64,000 bases of DNA from Cohnella caldifontis (GTDB taxonomy: Bacteria > Bacillota > Bacilli > Paenibacillales > Paenibacillaceae), in the NCBI RefSeq assembly GCF_029360585.1, contig NZ_JAQZSJ010000002.1:1-64000 (forward strand). The letters are read 5' to 3'. A program made the translations under genes and the position numbers. Position 1 is the stretch's first letter. Each line of letters starts with the position of its first letter. This document shows positions 35,210 to 44,633 of the stretch, one piece after another. The notes under the pieces are model-generated. The model ran no database searches and was not told the DNA's origin. It worked only from the letters and a program-made list of their open reading frames with translations.

Positions 35210-36976
35210 TTATACGTTTGCGCCCGTGAGCCCGTTCAGATTTTGAACGCCGAACAGCCGGGCGTACGCTCCGTCTCTCCGCATCAATTCCTCGTGCGTG
35301 CCCCGCTCCGTGATTCGCCCGTGTTCGATCAGCACGATCTGGTCCGCGTGCGTGATCGTGGACAGGCGATGGGCCACGATCAGCGTCGTGCGGTCCTTGG
35401 CCAACGTCTCCAGCGATTCCTGGATCAGATGCTCCGACTCGAGGTCGAGCGCCGAGGTCGCTTCGTCGAGGATCAGGATGCGCGGGTTTTTGAGGAACAC
35501 CCGGGCGATCGCGATCCGCTGCTTCTGACCCCCGGACAGTTTGACGCCCCGCTCCCCGATCTCCGTATCGTAACCGTCCGGCAGCTGCTGGATGAAGCCA
35601 TGCGCGTTCGCCGCCCGGGCCGCTTCGAGCACTTCCGCTTCGGAAGCGTCCGGCCGGCCGAGCAGGATGTTCTCGCGGACGCTCCCGCTGAACAGGATGT
35701 TGTCCTGCAGCACCATGCCGATCCGGCTTCGCAGACTCCGCACGGCGATGTCCCGGATATCCAGCCCATCCAACCGGATCGTGCCTTCCTGGATGTCGTA
35801 GAACCGGGGGATCAAGCTGATCAGGGACGATTTGCCGCCCCCGCTCATCCCGACGAAAGCGACCGTCTGCCCCGGCTCGATGCGCAGCGAAAGATCGCGG
35901 ATGACCCAATCTCCCTGGGCATCGTAACGAAAATGGACGTGCTCGAATTCGATCCGGCCGCGCACGCCTTCCGCCAGCTGCCGGGCAGCCGGGGAATCGA
36001 CGATGTCGTACGGCTCGTTCATGAGCTCGACGACCCGTTCGAGCGACGCCCCGGCCTGCGTCAGCTCCGTCGACGAATTGACCAGGCGCCGCAAGGGGCT
36101 GTAAAGCCGGTCCAAATAGGCAAAGAAGGCGACGAAAGCGCCCATCGTCAAGTTGCCGCGGATCACCTGGTACCCGCCGTAGAGCAGGACGAGCAACGGG
36201 GCGAGATCGGTCAGCGTGTTGATGATCGACTGCGTCAGGGCGTTCCACCGGGTCAGCGCGAGCGCCCGCTGCAGGAAGGTCATGTTCTTCCGGCCGAATT
36301 GTCCGCTTTCGTGCCGCTCCAGCGTGAAGCTCTTGATGACCGGCATTCCGTTCACCCGTTCGTGCAGATAGCCCTGCATGTCCGCCAGCGCCGCCGAGCG
36401 CGTTTTCGAGTATCCTCTCAGCTTTTTGTACAGCTTCTTCACGGACATCGCGTAGAACGGCAAAATGGCGATGGACACCAGCGTCAGCCAAACGTCCATC
36501 CTCAGCATGATCCCGATGGCGATCGTCAAGGTGAACAGGTCCAGCCAGACGTTCATGAGCCCCGTCTCGACGATGGATTTCGTCTGCTCGGCGTCGTTGA
36601 TCATCCTCGAGATGATTTCCCCGGTCTTCCGGTTGTGGTAAAACCGCAAGGAGAGTTTTTGAATGTGTTCGTACAGATGATTGCGCAAATCGTATAAGAT
36701 CCGGCTCGTCGTGAGCTGCGCGAAATATTGCCGAAAATATTCGACCGGCCCTCTTACGATCACGAACAGGATGAAAGCGGCCAGCATGGCGTACAACAGC
36801 TTCGAGATCTTCTCCCCCGCGTCCAGCGGCTGCAGCAGAATATCGTCCACCGCGTATTTCATCAGCAGCGGCAGCGCGAGCGGAATGGCGAATTTCACCA
36901 TGCCGATGGCCACCGTGACCAGCACCGTTTTCCAATAAGGCCTCACGAACCGGAGGTAAATCCTGAAGTTTGACAT
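35210..36976 (-). CDS. ABC exporter, fused permease and ATPase
   Basis: 588 residues. Six TM helices (about 15-310) joined to an ATP-binding domain with Walker A G-M-S-G-G-G-K-S-S (near 375), signature L-S-G-G-Q-K-Q-R-I-A-I-A-R (near 480), Walker B I-L-I-L-D-E-A-T-S-A-L-D and the H-loop V-A-H-R-L-S. A half-transporter of the MsbA/LmrA/YfiB-C type that acts as a dimer. ATG 36976 with AAAGGAG upstream, 65 bp after the gerB stop, so it may be read with the germinant receptor operon. Substrate unknown; multidrug or lipid export is usual. Confidence 0.92.
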   Translation of the reverse strand: MSNFRIYLRFVRPYWKTVLVTVAIGMVKFAIPLALPLLMKYAVDDILLQPLDAGEKISKLLYAMLAAFILFVIVRGPVEYFRQYFAQLTTSRILYDLRNHLYEHIQKLSLRFYHNRKTGEIISRMINDAEQTKSIVETGLMNVWLDLFTLTIAIGIMLRMDVWLTLVSIAILPFYAMSVKKLYKKLRGYSKTRSAALADMQGYLHERVNGMPVIKSFTLERHESGQFGRKNMTFLQRALALTRWNALTQSIINTLTDLAPLLVLLYGGYQVIRGNLTMGAFVAFFAYLDRLYSPLRRLVNSSTELTQAGASLERVVELMNEPYDIVDSPAARQLAEGVRGRIEFEHVHFRYDAQGDWVIRDLSLRIEPGQTVAFVGMSGGGKSSLISLIPRFYDIQEGTIRLDGLDIRDIAVRSLRSRIGMVLQDNILFSGSVRENILLGRPDASEAEVLEAARAANAHGFIQQLPDGYDTEIGERGVKLSGGQKQRIAIARVFLKNPRILILDEATSALDLESEHLIQESLETLAKDRTTLIVAHRLSTITHADQIVLIEHGRITERGTHEELMRRDGAYARLFGVQNLNGLTGANV

Positions 36977-37041
36977 GTTTTCTCCTTTACCCGTTCCCGC
37001 TTCCTCAAACCTCCTCTATCTTAGCACATTCGCGGATCCTT

Positions 37042-38142
37042 TCACTCCGTTCCGGCGGCCGCCGGCTTCGGTTTGCTCCGTATCAGCATGACCAAGAACA
37101 GCAGCAGCGGAATCGCGATTTGGAACCAGGGCCAGATCCAGGTCGCCGATTTCCGTCCCAGCCATAGATGGTGCGTCAAATTGGGAGAAATGAAAGCCAT
37201 TCCGAATATGGCCGCGCTGACGGGCAAGACCCACATCTTGCGGGAGACGCCCGTCAGGTTCTCCAGCCCGAGCAAAGCGCCGATCATGAAAGCCGCCATT
37301 TTCGTGCCCAGCCCGTTGAACAGCACCAGGGAAAACAGCGGCTCCATCCGCATCGGCCGCGCGAAACGGACCAATTGCACCACATGCCACAACGGGAACG
37401 TGTTGTTCACCGCAAGAACGGGTCCCATGACGAGGAAATTGATCTGATTGAGGAACGTCAGGAACAGGGCGATGAATACGTACGTCCCCAACATCGCTCC
37501 CGTCATGTTCTTCCCGTTCTGCGCCAAGGAGAAAAAGACGAGAAAAAGCACCAGCTGGCCGAACGGAAAGGAGACGATTTCGGGGAACGCCGCCTGCACG
37601 ACGGGCTTCCAACCGTTCTCCAGGATCGGAAACAGGAACTCGAAATGGACCAGTCCCGACGCCCATATGAACACGGCTAAAAGCACGTAGCTGGTCAAAA
37701 GGGAGGGAACCAAAGCCGTGTTGAGAAGAATCGCGGCTTGCGGTCCCTTCCAGGCGACGTATGCGCAAACGGAAAGGAAAAGCAAAAGGGTGACCTGCAT
37801 CGGCGTTCTGTCGAGCAGCGTCATGACCGTCAGTTCCCCCAGATCCCGGAGGTTTCTCGACGATTCGTAGCTGAAGTACAAGACGAACGCGAAACCGGCC
37901 GCGGATCCGAGAATCTTCCCGAAATAGGCGCGGAGAAGCTGGAACAAATTCCGGCCCGGGTCCCTTCGGTACATCCAGAGGTACATGAGCAGCAGCGCCG
38001 CTCCGCCGGCCGCCCCGAGCAGCATCGAGATCCAGGCGTCCTGCTTCGCTTTGGCTCCCTGAAGCAGCAGGGTCGTGCTGCCGATCTCGAACAGGATCAT
38101 CCAGGTCGCGATTTGGGATACGCGGATCTGCGGCTTATTCAA
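37042..38142 (-). CDS. Spore germination permease, GerAB-like
   Basis: 366 residues with ten TM helices; endospore germination permease of the APC superfamily, in the spore inner membrane, the subunit thought to bind the germinant. N-terminal I-R-V-S-Q-I-A-T-W-M-I-L-F-E-I-G and R-N-L-R-D-L-G-E near 95 are typical. The third gene of an A-C-B cluster; it starts 62 bp after the C gene. The final 20 residues are hydrophilic. Confidence 0.9.
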   Translation of the reverse strand: MNKPQIRVSQIATWMILFEIGSTTLLLQGAKAKQDAWISMLLGAAGGAALLLMYLWMYRRDPGRNLFQLLRAYFGKILGSAAGFAFVLYFSYESSRNLRDLGELTVMTLLDRTPMQVTLLLFLSVCAYVAWKGPQAAILLNTALVPSLLTSYVLLAVFIWASGLVHFEFLFPILENGWKPVVQAAFPEIVSFPFGQLVLFLVFFSLAQNGKNMTGAMLGTYVFIALFLTFLNQINFLVMGPVLAVNNTFPLWHVVQLVRFARPMRMEPLFSLVLFNGLGTKMAAFMIGALLGLENLTGVSRKMWVLPVSAAIFGMAFISPNLTHHLWLGRKSATWIWPWFQIAIPLLLFLVMLIRSKPKPAAAGTE

Positions 38143-38204
38143 CTCGTATCCTCCTTACGCTTCGTTGGATGATCCCGCATCACGGCGCATGGCGGGGAGC
38201 CCGT

Positions 38205-39416
38205 TTACCGAACGGGATTGTAGATCAACCCTTGCCTGCGGATTTTCGCGGATACCCGAAGGTCGAGATCCGTCTGCGGCAGCTCCTCGTTCCAGGAAGG
38301 TTTGATTCGCTTCCATGTTTTCGGATATTTGCGATGGATCCGATCCGCGAATCCGGCCAAATCCGCATGGAGGGATCGCATGGCTGTCCAGCCGCTCTCC
38401 ATGTCGTCCATGATTTTTTGCCGGACTTGTTTCTCCATGATCCGCACCGTGCCCGGTTTCGTCAAATCCTCCTTGCAGCCGTACTGCAGAAGCTCGCCCG
38501 TGGCGTCGGCTTTGACGATCATCCGAAAACCGCCGTTCGCTTTGCGGGGAATCACCTTGACTTCGGCATGGTCCACCCGATACGCCATATTACGGCTTTC
38601 GGAAGCGGAGCCGGCATCGGGACAGGGGACGGAAAACGTCGAGGATTTGATCCGGTCCGACAGCCAGGATACCCCAAGGCTTTCCTCCCGGTTCATCCAT
38701 CCGATCAGCCGATCCTTCCGGAATACGGCAAGCCGGGACAGCTTCAGCTTGGCCGGCGGGGCCGTTACCTTGTAGACGTCCATCGATTCCAACCCGCTGT
38801 CTTCCGCGCCCGACAGCGCGATTTCCGGGATGCCGACGGCGCGGGCTTCCGAGCTAAGCTTCAGGGCCGCCTGGAATACGTTGACGGAAGGAAAAATGGA
38901 GCTGAACCGGTCCTCTTTCCGGATGATCGCGGCGATTGCCGCCCCCGGCAGCGTTTCCGGCGGCACGAACTGCTTGAGGATCGTGCGGGCGTCGCCGTCC
39001 GTCACCAGCAGCTCCGTCGTCAGGCGGGCGTCGGTATCGCGGAAATATTTGTCCAGAACGTCCTGGATGCCGTGTTTGGCGGCGCCCCTGCCCAAAATGA
39101 GCACGTTGTTGTGCGCCAGGTACACCCATCTCGAATGTTCCAAATTATTGATCGAATCGGCCTCCCGGATCGTCTTGCCGCGGGTCGTGAACACATGCAC
39201 GGTCGCCTGCGACCCTTTTCCTCCGGACGCGCCGCCCATCCCCGACGTCATGGTAGAAGGTACGACCTCCTGGAAAGTCACGATCCATTCGCCGTTCTCC
39301 CAATCGAATCCGGTGGCGGTCATGATGCCGAGTTCGTTCAGCTCGATCCGGTTCCAGCAGCCGGCCAGCGGCAGGATCAGCAGGAAACCGACGGCGCACC
39401 GCAGAACCCGCCTCAT
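38205..39416 (-). CDS. Spore germination lipoprotein, Ger(x)C family
   Basis: 403 residues. A lipoprotein signal peptide with lipobox L-A-G-C (Cys near 20) followed by W-N-R-I-E-L-N-E-L-G, as in GerAC proteins; the mature part sits on the outer face of the spore inner membrane. S-R-W-V-Y-L-A-H and G-R-x-A-A-K-H-G-I appear in the N-terminal domain. The start is ATG 39416, overlapping the gerA stop by four bases (39413-39416), with GGGGGGAGG upstream; the frame is open much further but that part lies opposite or within gerA. Confidence 0.92.
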   Translation of the reverse strand: MRRVLRCAVGFLLILPLAGCWNRIELNELGIMTATGFDWENGEWIVTFQEVVPSTMTSGMGGASGGKGSQATVHVFTTRGKTIREADSINNLEHSRWVYLAHNNVLILGRGAAKHGIQDVLDKYFRDTDARLTTELLVTDGDARTILKQFVPPETLPGAAIAAIIRKEDRFSSIFPSVNVFQAALKLSSEARAVGIPEIALSGAEDSGLESMDVYKVTAPPAKLKLSRLAVFRKDRLIGWMNREESLGVSWLSDRIKSSTFSVPCPDAGSASESRNMAYRVDHAEVKVIPRKANGGFRMIVKADATGELLQYGCKEDLTKPGTVRIMEKQVRQKIMDDMESGWTAMRSLHADLAGFADRIHRKYPKTWKRIKPSWNEELPQTDLDLRVSAKIRRQGLIYNPVR

Positions 39417-41017
39417 CCCGCGCCTCCCCCCGGATGCGATCCGCTGTTCCCGCCCTGCCCCTGCCGCCATTCGTTTTGCTGGTAGAACGCTTCGGGACGG
39501 GACTTCATGAGCCGCCACGGGACGCGCAGGAACAGATCCTTCAGGTTGTTCCATTCGAGCGGGGCGAGCGGCGTGAAATAAGGAACGCCGAACGACCGGA
39601 GCGTGACGACGTGCGTCAGGATCGGAATCGTCCCGATCAATATGCCGAAAAGGCCGAACGTGCCGGCGAGCAGCATCAGCAGGAACCGGATCAGCCGGAT
39701 GGAGGCGGCCATGTTGAGCGCCGGGATCACGAAGTTGGCGATCGCCGTGAAGGAGACGACGATGACCATGGCTCCGGAGACGAGTCCCGCCTGCACGGCG
39801 GCTTGTCCCAGCACCAACGCGCCGACGATGGAGATCGCGGGGCCGATCGCCCTGGGCATGCGGACGCCGGCTTCCCGGATCACCTCGAACGTGATTTCCA
39901 TCAGGAAAGCTTCGATCAGCGCGGGAAGCGGAGTGCCCTCCCTCTGGGCGGCGAGGCTGACGAGCAGGGTGGTGGGGAGCATCTCCTGGTGGAACGTCGT
40001 CACGGCGATATAAAGCGAGGGCAGCAGCATGCCGACGAAAAACGAAAACAACCGGATCACCCGCAGCAAAGAGGAGATGTCGTACCGCTGGTAATAGTCC
40101 TCGCTGGCCTGGAAAAATTTGAAGAAAGTCACGGGTGCCAACAGAACGAACGGCGTCCCGTCGACCAGAATCGCGGCCAAACCTTCCAACAAAGCGGCGG
40201 CCGCGGTGTCCGGGCGCTCCGTATTCATGATCGTCGGAAACGGAGACCACGTCCGGTCCTGTATGAATTCCTCGATATATCCGCTCTCCAGGATGCTGTC
40301 CGTATCGATCGCGTCCAGCCTCGTTCGGATTTCCTCCAATATCTGCGGATCCAACAATCCGTCGATATAGGCGATCACGACGGAAGTTTGGGTGTACCGG
40401 CCGATTTTGCGCCTCTCGAACCGAAGACCGGGCGTCCGAAGTTTACGTCGAAGCAACGAAAGGTTGATCGCCAACTCCTCGGTGAACCCTTCCTTCGGAC
40501 CTCGGACCACCGTCTGGGACGTCGGTTCCTCCACGCCTCGCCTTTCCCCGCCCGGGACGGCGGCCGCGATCCCGCCGGGAACGCCGTCCACGAGCACGGC
40601 GGCGCTCCCTTCCAGAATGGCGGAATAAAGCTGCGCGTCCGTCTCGATCCGATGGAGATGGCCGGCCGGCAGCACGGATTGGATCGTCTCTTCCACGCTT
40701 TCGGAGGCGATCGAGCGATCCGCGAGTCGCGGTTCCGCTTCGGACAAGGCTTTCGTCAAGTTCGACAGAAGCTTCGGATTCACCATCCCCTCGATATAGA
40801 TCAGGGAAAGGCGTCCGGACATGTCCCCCGAACCGCCCCATTGGCGAACGACGATATCGGAGCTTTGCCCGAACGAGGTTTGCAAACGAGACAACGTTTC
40901 CTGGAGCGACGCATTCAAAGCCGGGGATGAGCTCGCCGATGCCGGCGCCCGTGAACGCCCCGTAGGCGTCGGCCGCCGAAGGCCTAGAGTCTGAAGGATT
41001 CGCTGAAACGGCTTCAT
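39413..41017 (-). CDS. Spore germination receptor subunit, GerAA family
   Basis: 534 residues. A cytoplasmic N-terminal region (to about 270) precedes four or five TM helices (about 320-470). Family hallmarks: V-A-Y-I-D-G-L-x-D near 215, L-L-E-G-x-A-A-I-L-V-D-G-T-P-F near 290, and the L-P-A-L-I-E-A-F-L-M-E-I-T-F-E and R-M-P-R-A-I-G-P segments. ATG 41017 with GGGGAGAG upstream. First gene of an A-C-B operon. The N-terminus has a Ser/Pro/Ala-rich tail (12-35). The germinant is not predictable. Confidence 0.94.
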   Translation of the reverse strand: MKPFQRILQTLGLRRPTPTGRSRAPASASSSPALNASLQETLSRLQTSFGQSSDIVVRQWGGSGDMSGRLSLIYIEGMVNPKLLSNLTKALSEAEPRLADRSIASESVEETIQSVLPAGHLHRIETDAQLYSAILEGSAAVLVDGVPGGIAAAVPGGERRGVEEPTSQTVVRGPKEGFTEELAINLSLLRRKLRTPGLRFERRKIGRYTQTSVVIAYIDGLLDPQILEEIRTRLDAIDTDSILESGYIEEFIQDRTWSPFPTIMNTERPDTAAAALLEGLAAILVDGTPFVLLAPVTFFKFFQASEDYYQRYDISSLLRVIRLFSFFVGMLLPSLYIAVTTFHQEMLPTTLLVSLAAQREGTPLPALIEAFLMEITFEVIREAGVRMPRAIGPAISIVGALVLGQAAVQAGLVSGAMVIVVSFTAIANFVIPALNMAASIRLIRFLLMLLAGTFGLFGILIGTIPILTHVVTLRSFGVPYFTPLAPLEWNNLKDLFLRVPWRLMKSRPEAFYQQNEWRQGQGGNSGSHPGGGAG

Positions 41018-41084
41018 GGCTGCTCTCCCCAGGGCGAAGTTTCCAGTTATTATGAAACTTCGCAGGATCGATTATTCGATGCCT

Positions 41085-42581
41085 TTACGTCAGCCGGATC
41101 CCGAATATTTTGCCGCCTCGCGAGGCTACGACCAGCATATCGCCGAACGCCGCGGGCGAAGCCTCGATATTCGCTCCGGTCCGGACGCTGCCTTTGACCT
41201 TGCCGTTCTCCGCATCGATCACGGCGATCGTGCCGACCGAATCCGCCTGAACGAGATAAGCATGTCCTTGGCTGTCGTAGACGTCGACGGGAGACGACCA
41301 CGCGTAGCGTCCCATGGGCAAGCGCCAGCGTTCTTTCCCCGTCCGCTTGTCCAACGCCACCATCACCCCTCCGTCAAACGAGCCGTATCGGGCAAGCGTG
41401 AACACGGCGAGATCCGCGATCTCACCCTTGCCGACGACCGGCGTCGCCAGCAAACCGCCGTTCACCGGATGATCGCCGATTTGGCTGTAGCAGTCATAAG
41501 AGACGGACCATACGACCGCGCCCGTCCGTCCGTTGATTTTGCGCAGCAACGCTTTCCCCTTTTTCCCCTGCTTGTCGACCTCGGTGCCGGTATAGAGATA
41601 AGGCACGCCGTTCTCTTCCTCGATCACGAGGGTGGCATCGGTGTCGTCCGTCGCCGGCAGCGACCAGATCGGCGCATGCGTCTTCAGGTCGACGGCCTGC
41701 AGGCTTCCGCCGTTGTCCGCGAAGTACGCGGCGTTCCCGTAGACGGCCACCGAATTCTCGATGCCGGCGCGTGCGTTGCCGGCGATCGCGTAGCGGTATT
41801 TCCTCGGCTTCGGATCGACCCGGATCGTTCCTTTGGCTTTGTCGTAAATCGTGTTCAGCTCCACGACATAGAGCATGCCGTTCTCGCCGCCGACCAGCAG
41901 CGTATCGTCCGTCCGGTTGAACAGCGCCGAACCGTCGAACGCGCCCCAGCCCCGGCGGGCGAAGGAATCGATCCCCTGTTGCCGGTACAGCCTTTTCTGG
42001 TCGATCAAGCTGTATAGGTTGAATCCGATGGAGCCGTTCTCCGGGATTCCCTCGCCGACGTACAGCAGGGGGTATCCGCGCGAATCGACGGACACGCTCC
42101 CTTTGATCGGATTGCCGACCCGGATCGGAGGCCGCGTCTCTTCCCCCGTTTCCAAATCGAGAAAATATACGTACCCGTCGAGCGACCCGTATATCACTTC
42201 CGTGAAATCCGGCTTCGCCCGGAATTTCCCCTTCACGTTCATCGTCCGGAGCACGTCCGGGGGCCAGCGCACGATGGCCGGTTGACCCGTCCATCCGGCA
42301 CCGCCTCCCCAACTGCTCGATCTCGTCGTTTTGCTCCAGGCGATTTTCGGCTGAAAGTCGGCCATCTGCACCGTTCCGAACGAGGGCGCGGTGCGGGAGG
42401 CGTTGCCCCGGAACGTCAACACGCCGGGGATTTTCGAATACGCATCGGGGAAATGCTGCGGACCGGGAAGCTTGTCCCAACGGTATTGGATTAGGTTTTC
42501 GGCAAAGGCCGTCGGTACGGCCAGGAACATAACGGCGGCCAGCGACAAAATCAGGGATATGCTGCTGCGAATGGACTTCAT
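41085..42581 (-). CDS. Secreted PQQ-like beta-propeller protein
   Basis: 498 residues. A signal peptide ending near A-F-A-E (residue 28) is followed by repeated blades with Y-V-Y-F-L-D-L-E-T-G, A-A-Y-F-A-D-N-G-G-S-L-Q-A-V-D, M-V-A-L-D-K-R-T-G-K-E-R-W and T-I-A-V-I-D-A-E-N-G, the PQQ/outer membrane YfgL-like propeller pattern. No catalytic Cys-Cys or metal ligands of true quinoprotein dehydrogenases are seen, so a scaffold or binding role is more likely. It is 22 bp downstream of the glucosaminidase gene and 67 bp upstream of gerA. Confidence 0.83.
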   Translation of the reverse strand: MKSIRSSISLILSLAAVMFLAVPTAFAENLIQYRWDKLPGPQHFPDAYSKIPGVLTFRGNASRTAPSFGTVQMADFQPKIAWSKTTRSSSWGGGAGWTGQPAIVRWPPDVLRTMNVKGKFRAKPDFTEVIYGSLDGYVYFLDLETGEETRPPIRVGNPIKGSVSVDSRGYPLLYVGEGIPENGSIGFNLYSLIDQKRLYRQQGIDSFARRGWGAFDGSALFNRTDDTLLVGGENGMLYVVELNTIYDKAKGTIRVDPKPRKYRYAIAGNARAGIENSVAVYGNAAYFADNGGSLQAVDLKTHAPIWSLPATDDTDATLVIEEENGVPYLYTGTEVDKQGKKGKALLRKINGRTGAVVWSVSYDCYSQIGDHPVNGGLLATPVVGKGEIADLAVFTLARYGSFDGGVMVALDKRTGKERWRLPMGRYAWSSPVDVYDSQGHAYLVQADSVGTIAVIDAENGKVKGSVRTGANIEASPAAFGDMLVVASRGGKIFGIRLT

Positions 42582-42603
42582 GTTCTGCCTCCGGGAAACG
42601 GTT

Positions 42604-43584
42604 CTAGACGATGACCTTTTTCACGTCGCTGTTCATGATGCTTTTCACCAGCTTCGACCATTTGGAATTGGCCGGACAATATTTGCGCGCGACCTTCTCG
42701 ACCGTGGTGTAGCCTTTGCCTATGTAATTCCGGGCGATGATCTGCCCGAACTTGCGGACGCTGTCGGCTTTCGAATCGAATTCATAAGCGTTGCGGTTGC
42801 TTCCGCCGGTCGCGTTCAGACCGAACAGGTTGTTTTTGGACTTGGCGAGCCGGCTCGTGCCGTTGCCGCTCTCCAGCTTCATGACCGCGATCGTGAAAAA
42901 AGCGTTGATGCCGAAATCCTCTTCGATTTCCAGAATGGCCGACTCCAGTCCGTGTCCCTCCAACGCGGTGCCTTTCAGGATTTCCTTGATGCCGTCTTCG
43001 TCCAGGCCGGAATCGGAATGGACGGCGGACGTTGGCTTGACCGGCTGGTCGCCAGGCGGGAACGCGGCTTCCGGTTCCGGCGGCGACACCTGCTTCACCG
43101 AAACGGGCCGGGCGTACGCTCCATGCACGTAACCTTCGTTTTGCAGCTTCAGCCAGCCGTTGTCGGTTTTCTCCGTCACCGCGAGTTGCGTTCCTTTCTC
43201 CACCGTGCGCAGGATGGAATAATCGCTGCCCGGTCCGGATCTCACGTTCAGGAAATAGGCGGTCGTTTCGTAACGGCTGACGGCCGATTCCGGCGCTGGC
43301 GGTCGTACCGCGGGTTTAGGCGGCGCGGAGGACGCCGCGCGAACGGCCGGCACGGGTTTCGGCGTTGCGGGAAGCGGAGTTTCGCCTACAGGCGGCGCGG
43401 CGGGAGGTTGTATGAGAAGCGAGAATTTCGGAATGGCGGTATTTCGGGGTTCGGGAAGAGCCGGTACGGAAGCGGCTTGGGCGCGGGAGCCGTGGAGGAT
43501 GCCGGCGTATAAACCGGCGGACGGCAGCGCGGCAGCGAGCAGGACGATCAGGGATAAGAGCCAATGGGACAGACGTTTGACCAT
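42604..43584 (-). CDS. Secreted glucosaminidase with SH3 domain
   Basis: 326 residues. N-terminal signal anchor (10-28), a Pro/Ala-rich linker (about 40-100), a bacterial SH3 domain (about 105-160: A-Y-F-L-N-V-R-S-G-P-G-S-D-Y-S and K-T-D-N-G-W-L-K-L), a second linker, and a glucosaminidase domain (about 215-326; A-V-M-K-L-E-S-G-N-G-T-S followed by N-N-L-F-G-L). It should cleave N-acetylglucosamine bonds in peptidoglycan; the Glu in L-E-S is the likely acid. Upstream of the propeller and ger genes, so possibly sporulation-linked. Confidence 0.87.
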   Translation of the reverse strand: MVKRLSHWLLSLIVLLAAALPSAGLYAGILHGSRAQAASVPALPEPRNTAIPKFSLLIQPPAAPPVGETPLPATPKPVPAVRAASSAPPKPAVRPPAPESAVSRYETTAYFLNVRSGPGSDYSILRTVEKGTQLAVTEKTDNGWLKLQNEGYVHGAYARPVSVKQVSPPEPEAAFPPGDQPVKPTSAVHSDSGLDEDGIKEILKGTALEGHGLESAILEIEEDFGINAFFTIAVMKLESGNGTSRLAKSKNNLFGLNATGGSNRNAYEFDSKADSVRKFGQIIARNYIGKGYTTVEKVARKYCPANSKWSKLVKSIMNSDVKKVIV

Positions 43585-43689
43585 GGGATCACTCCTTCGT
43601 GCAATCGGGATTCGTACAGGCTATCTCGATTGTACGTGGAAGCGTTCGAGAAGCTTGTCAAAGCGTCTGCGGCGCTCGCTTGTTAATTT

Positions 43690-43728
43690 GTCAAATAAAG
43701 GAAGACCGCCCCGTGTCGGGGCGGTCTT
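43690..43728 (-). terminator. Terminator of the patatin gene
   Basis: Stem AAGACCGCCCCG (43702-43713), loop TGT, CGGGGCGGTCTT (43717-43728); on the minus strand followed by CCTTTATTT. Six bases past the patatin stop codon. Confidence 0.85.
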
Positions 43729-43734
43729 TATCGA

Positions 43735-44604
43735 TTAGGACAACCATTCGGCCAGCCGGGGATACGCTTGGCGGGCATCCTCGTAGCCTTGCCGGTAGAG
43801 CGACTCCAGCTTCTGCTTGTTCTGTTCCGTCCGGCCGACGGCGAGCGGCAGCTGCGGCCGGATGAGGAAAGCCAGCCCTTTCCGTTCTTGTTCTTCGGCA
43901 TAAGCCACGGTATCGTTGTACAGCTCGTGCCGGCGAAGCATCGTCTCGACGAACGCCGGATACGTTCCGAACTTGCGTTCCAGCAGCCAGCGCAGCCGGT
44001 TCCTGCTTTTCTTGTAGCCCGGATTCCGGGTCAGGATCAGCACGTTGCGGGCGTATCCGTCCGCCTCCGCCTTGCGGACGGGGATCGGATCGGAGATGCC
44101 GCCATCCATTAGCTTGCGGCCTTGATACTCGACGATAGGCGCGAAGAACGGCAGCGAGCTCGAAGCCCGCAGCAGCGTCAGCAGGCTGCCGTCCAAGTCT
44201 CCGCCGCGCTTGGAATAATAGGCCGGACGCCCGGTCTCTACGTCCGTCGTCCCGACGACGAACTCGGCGTCCGATTCGTCGAACGCTTGAAAATCGAACG
44301 GGACCAGGTTTCGGGGAATTTCTTCGAAAATGAAATCCATTCCGAACAGCTCCCGCCGGCGGCGCAAAAACCTGCGCCACGACAAATAGCGGGGATCCCC
44401 CGCGAAGTCGATGTTGACCTTGCGATTGCGGCCGCGCTGCCGCGATAAATAGCTGGCGGCCATGCAGGCGCCCGCCGATACGCCGATCTGATAGGGAAAT
44501 ACGAGATTTCGTTCCGCGAAATACTCCAGCACGCCGGCCGTATACAGCCCCCGCATGCCTCCGCCTTCCAGCACCAGTCCGGCATCGTTCGCCGCTGGGA
44601 TCAT
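43735..44604 (-). CDS. Patatin-like phospholipase
   Basis: 289 residues from ATG 44604 (AAAGGGTGG upstream). Serine lipase with Ser-Asp dyad: oxyanion loop G-G-G-M-R-G (14-19), nucleophile elbow G-V-S-A-G (Ser43) and D-G-G (near 166). Resembles Bacillus YqhO/RssA-type proteins; cytoplasmic, no signal peptide. The frame is open back to 44832, but that part is not patatin-like and lacks a site. It starts 29 bp after the DHH gene's stop, so the two form an operon. Confidence 0.9.
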   Translation of the reverse strand: MIPAANDAGLVLEGGGMRGLYTAGVLEYFAERNLVFPYQIGVSAGACMAASYLSRQRGRNRKVNIDFAGDPRYLSWRRFLRRRRELFGMDFIFEEIPRNLVPFDFQAFDESDAEFVVGTTDVETGRPAYYSKRGGDLDGSLLTLLRASSSLPFFAPIVEYQGRKLMDGGISDPIPVRKAEADGYARNVLILTRNPGYKKSRNRLRWLLERKFGTYPAFVETMLRRHELYNDTVAYAEEQERKGLAFLIRPQLPLAVGRTEQNKQKLESLYRQGYEDARQAYPRLAEWLS

Positions 44605-44633
44605 GTCGTCCACCCTTTCGCCTCTGCCCGAGG

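Noticed and set aside
39417-40250. N-terminal extension of the Ger(x)C frame
   Set aside because: Lies inside gerA in another frame; the lipoprotein signal begins at 39416.
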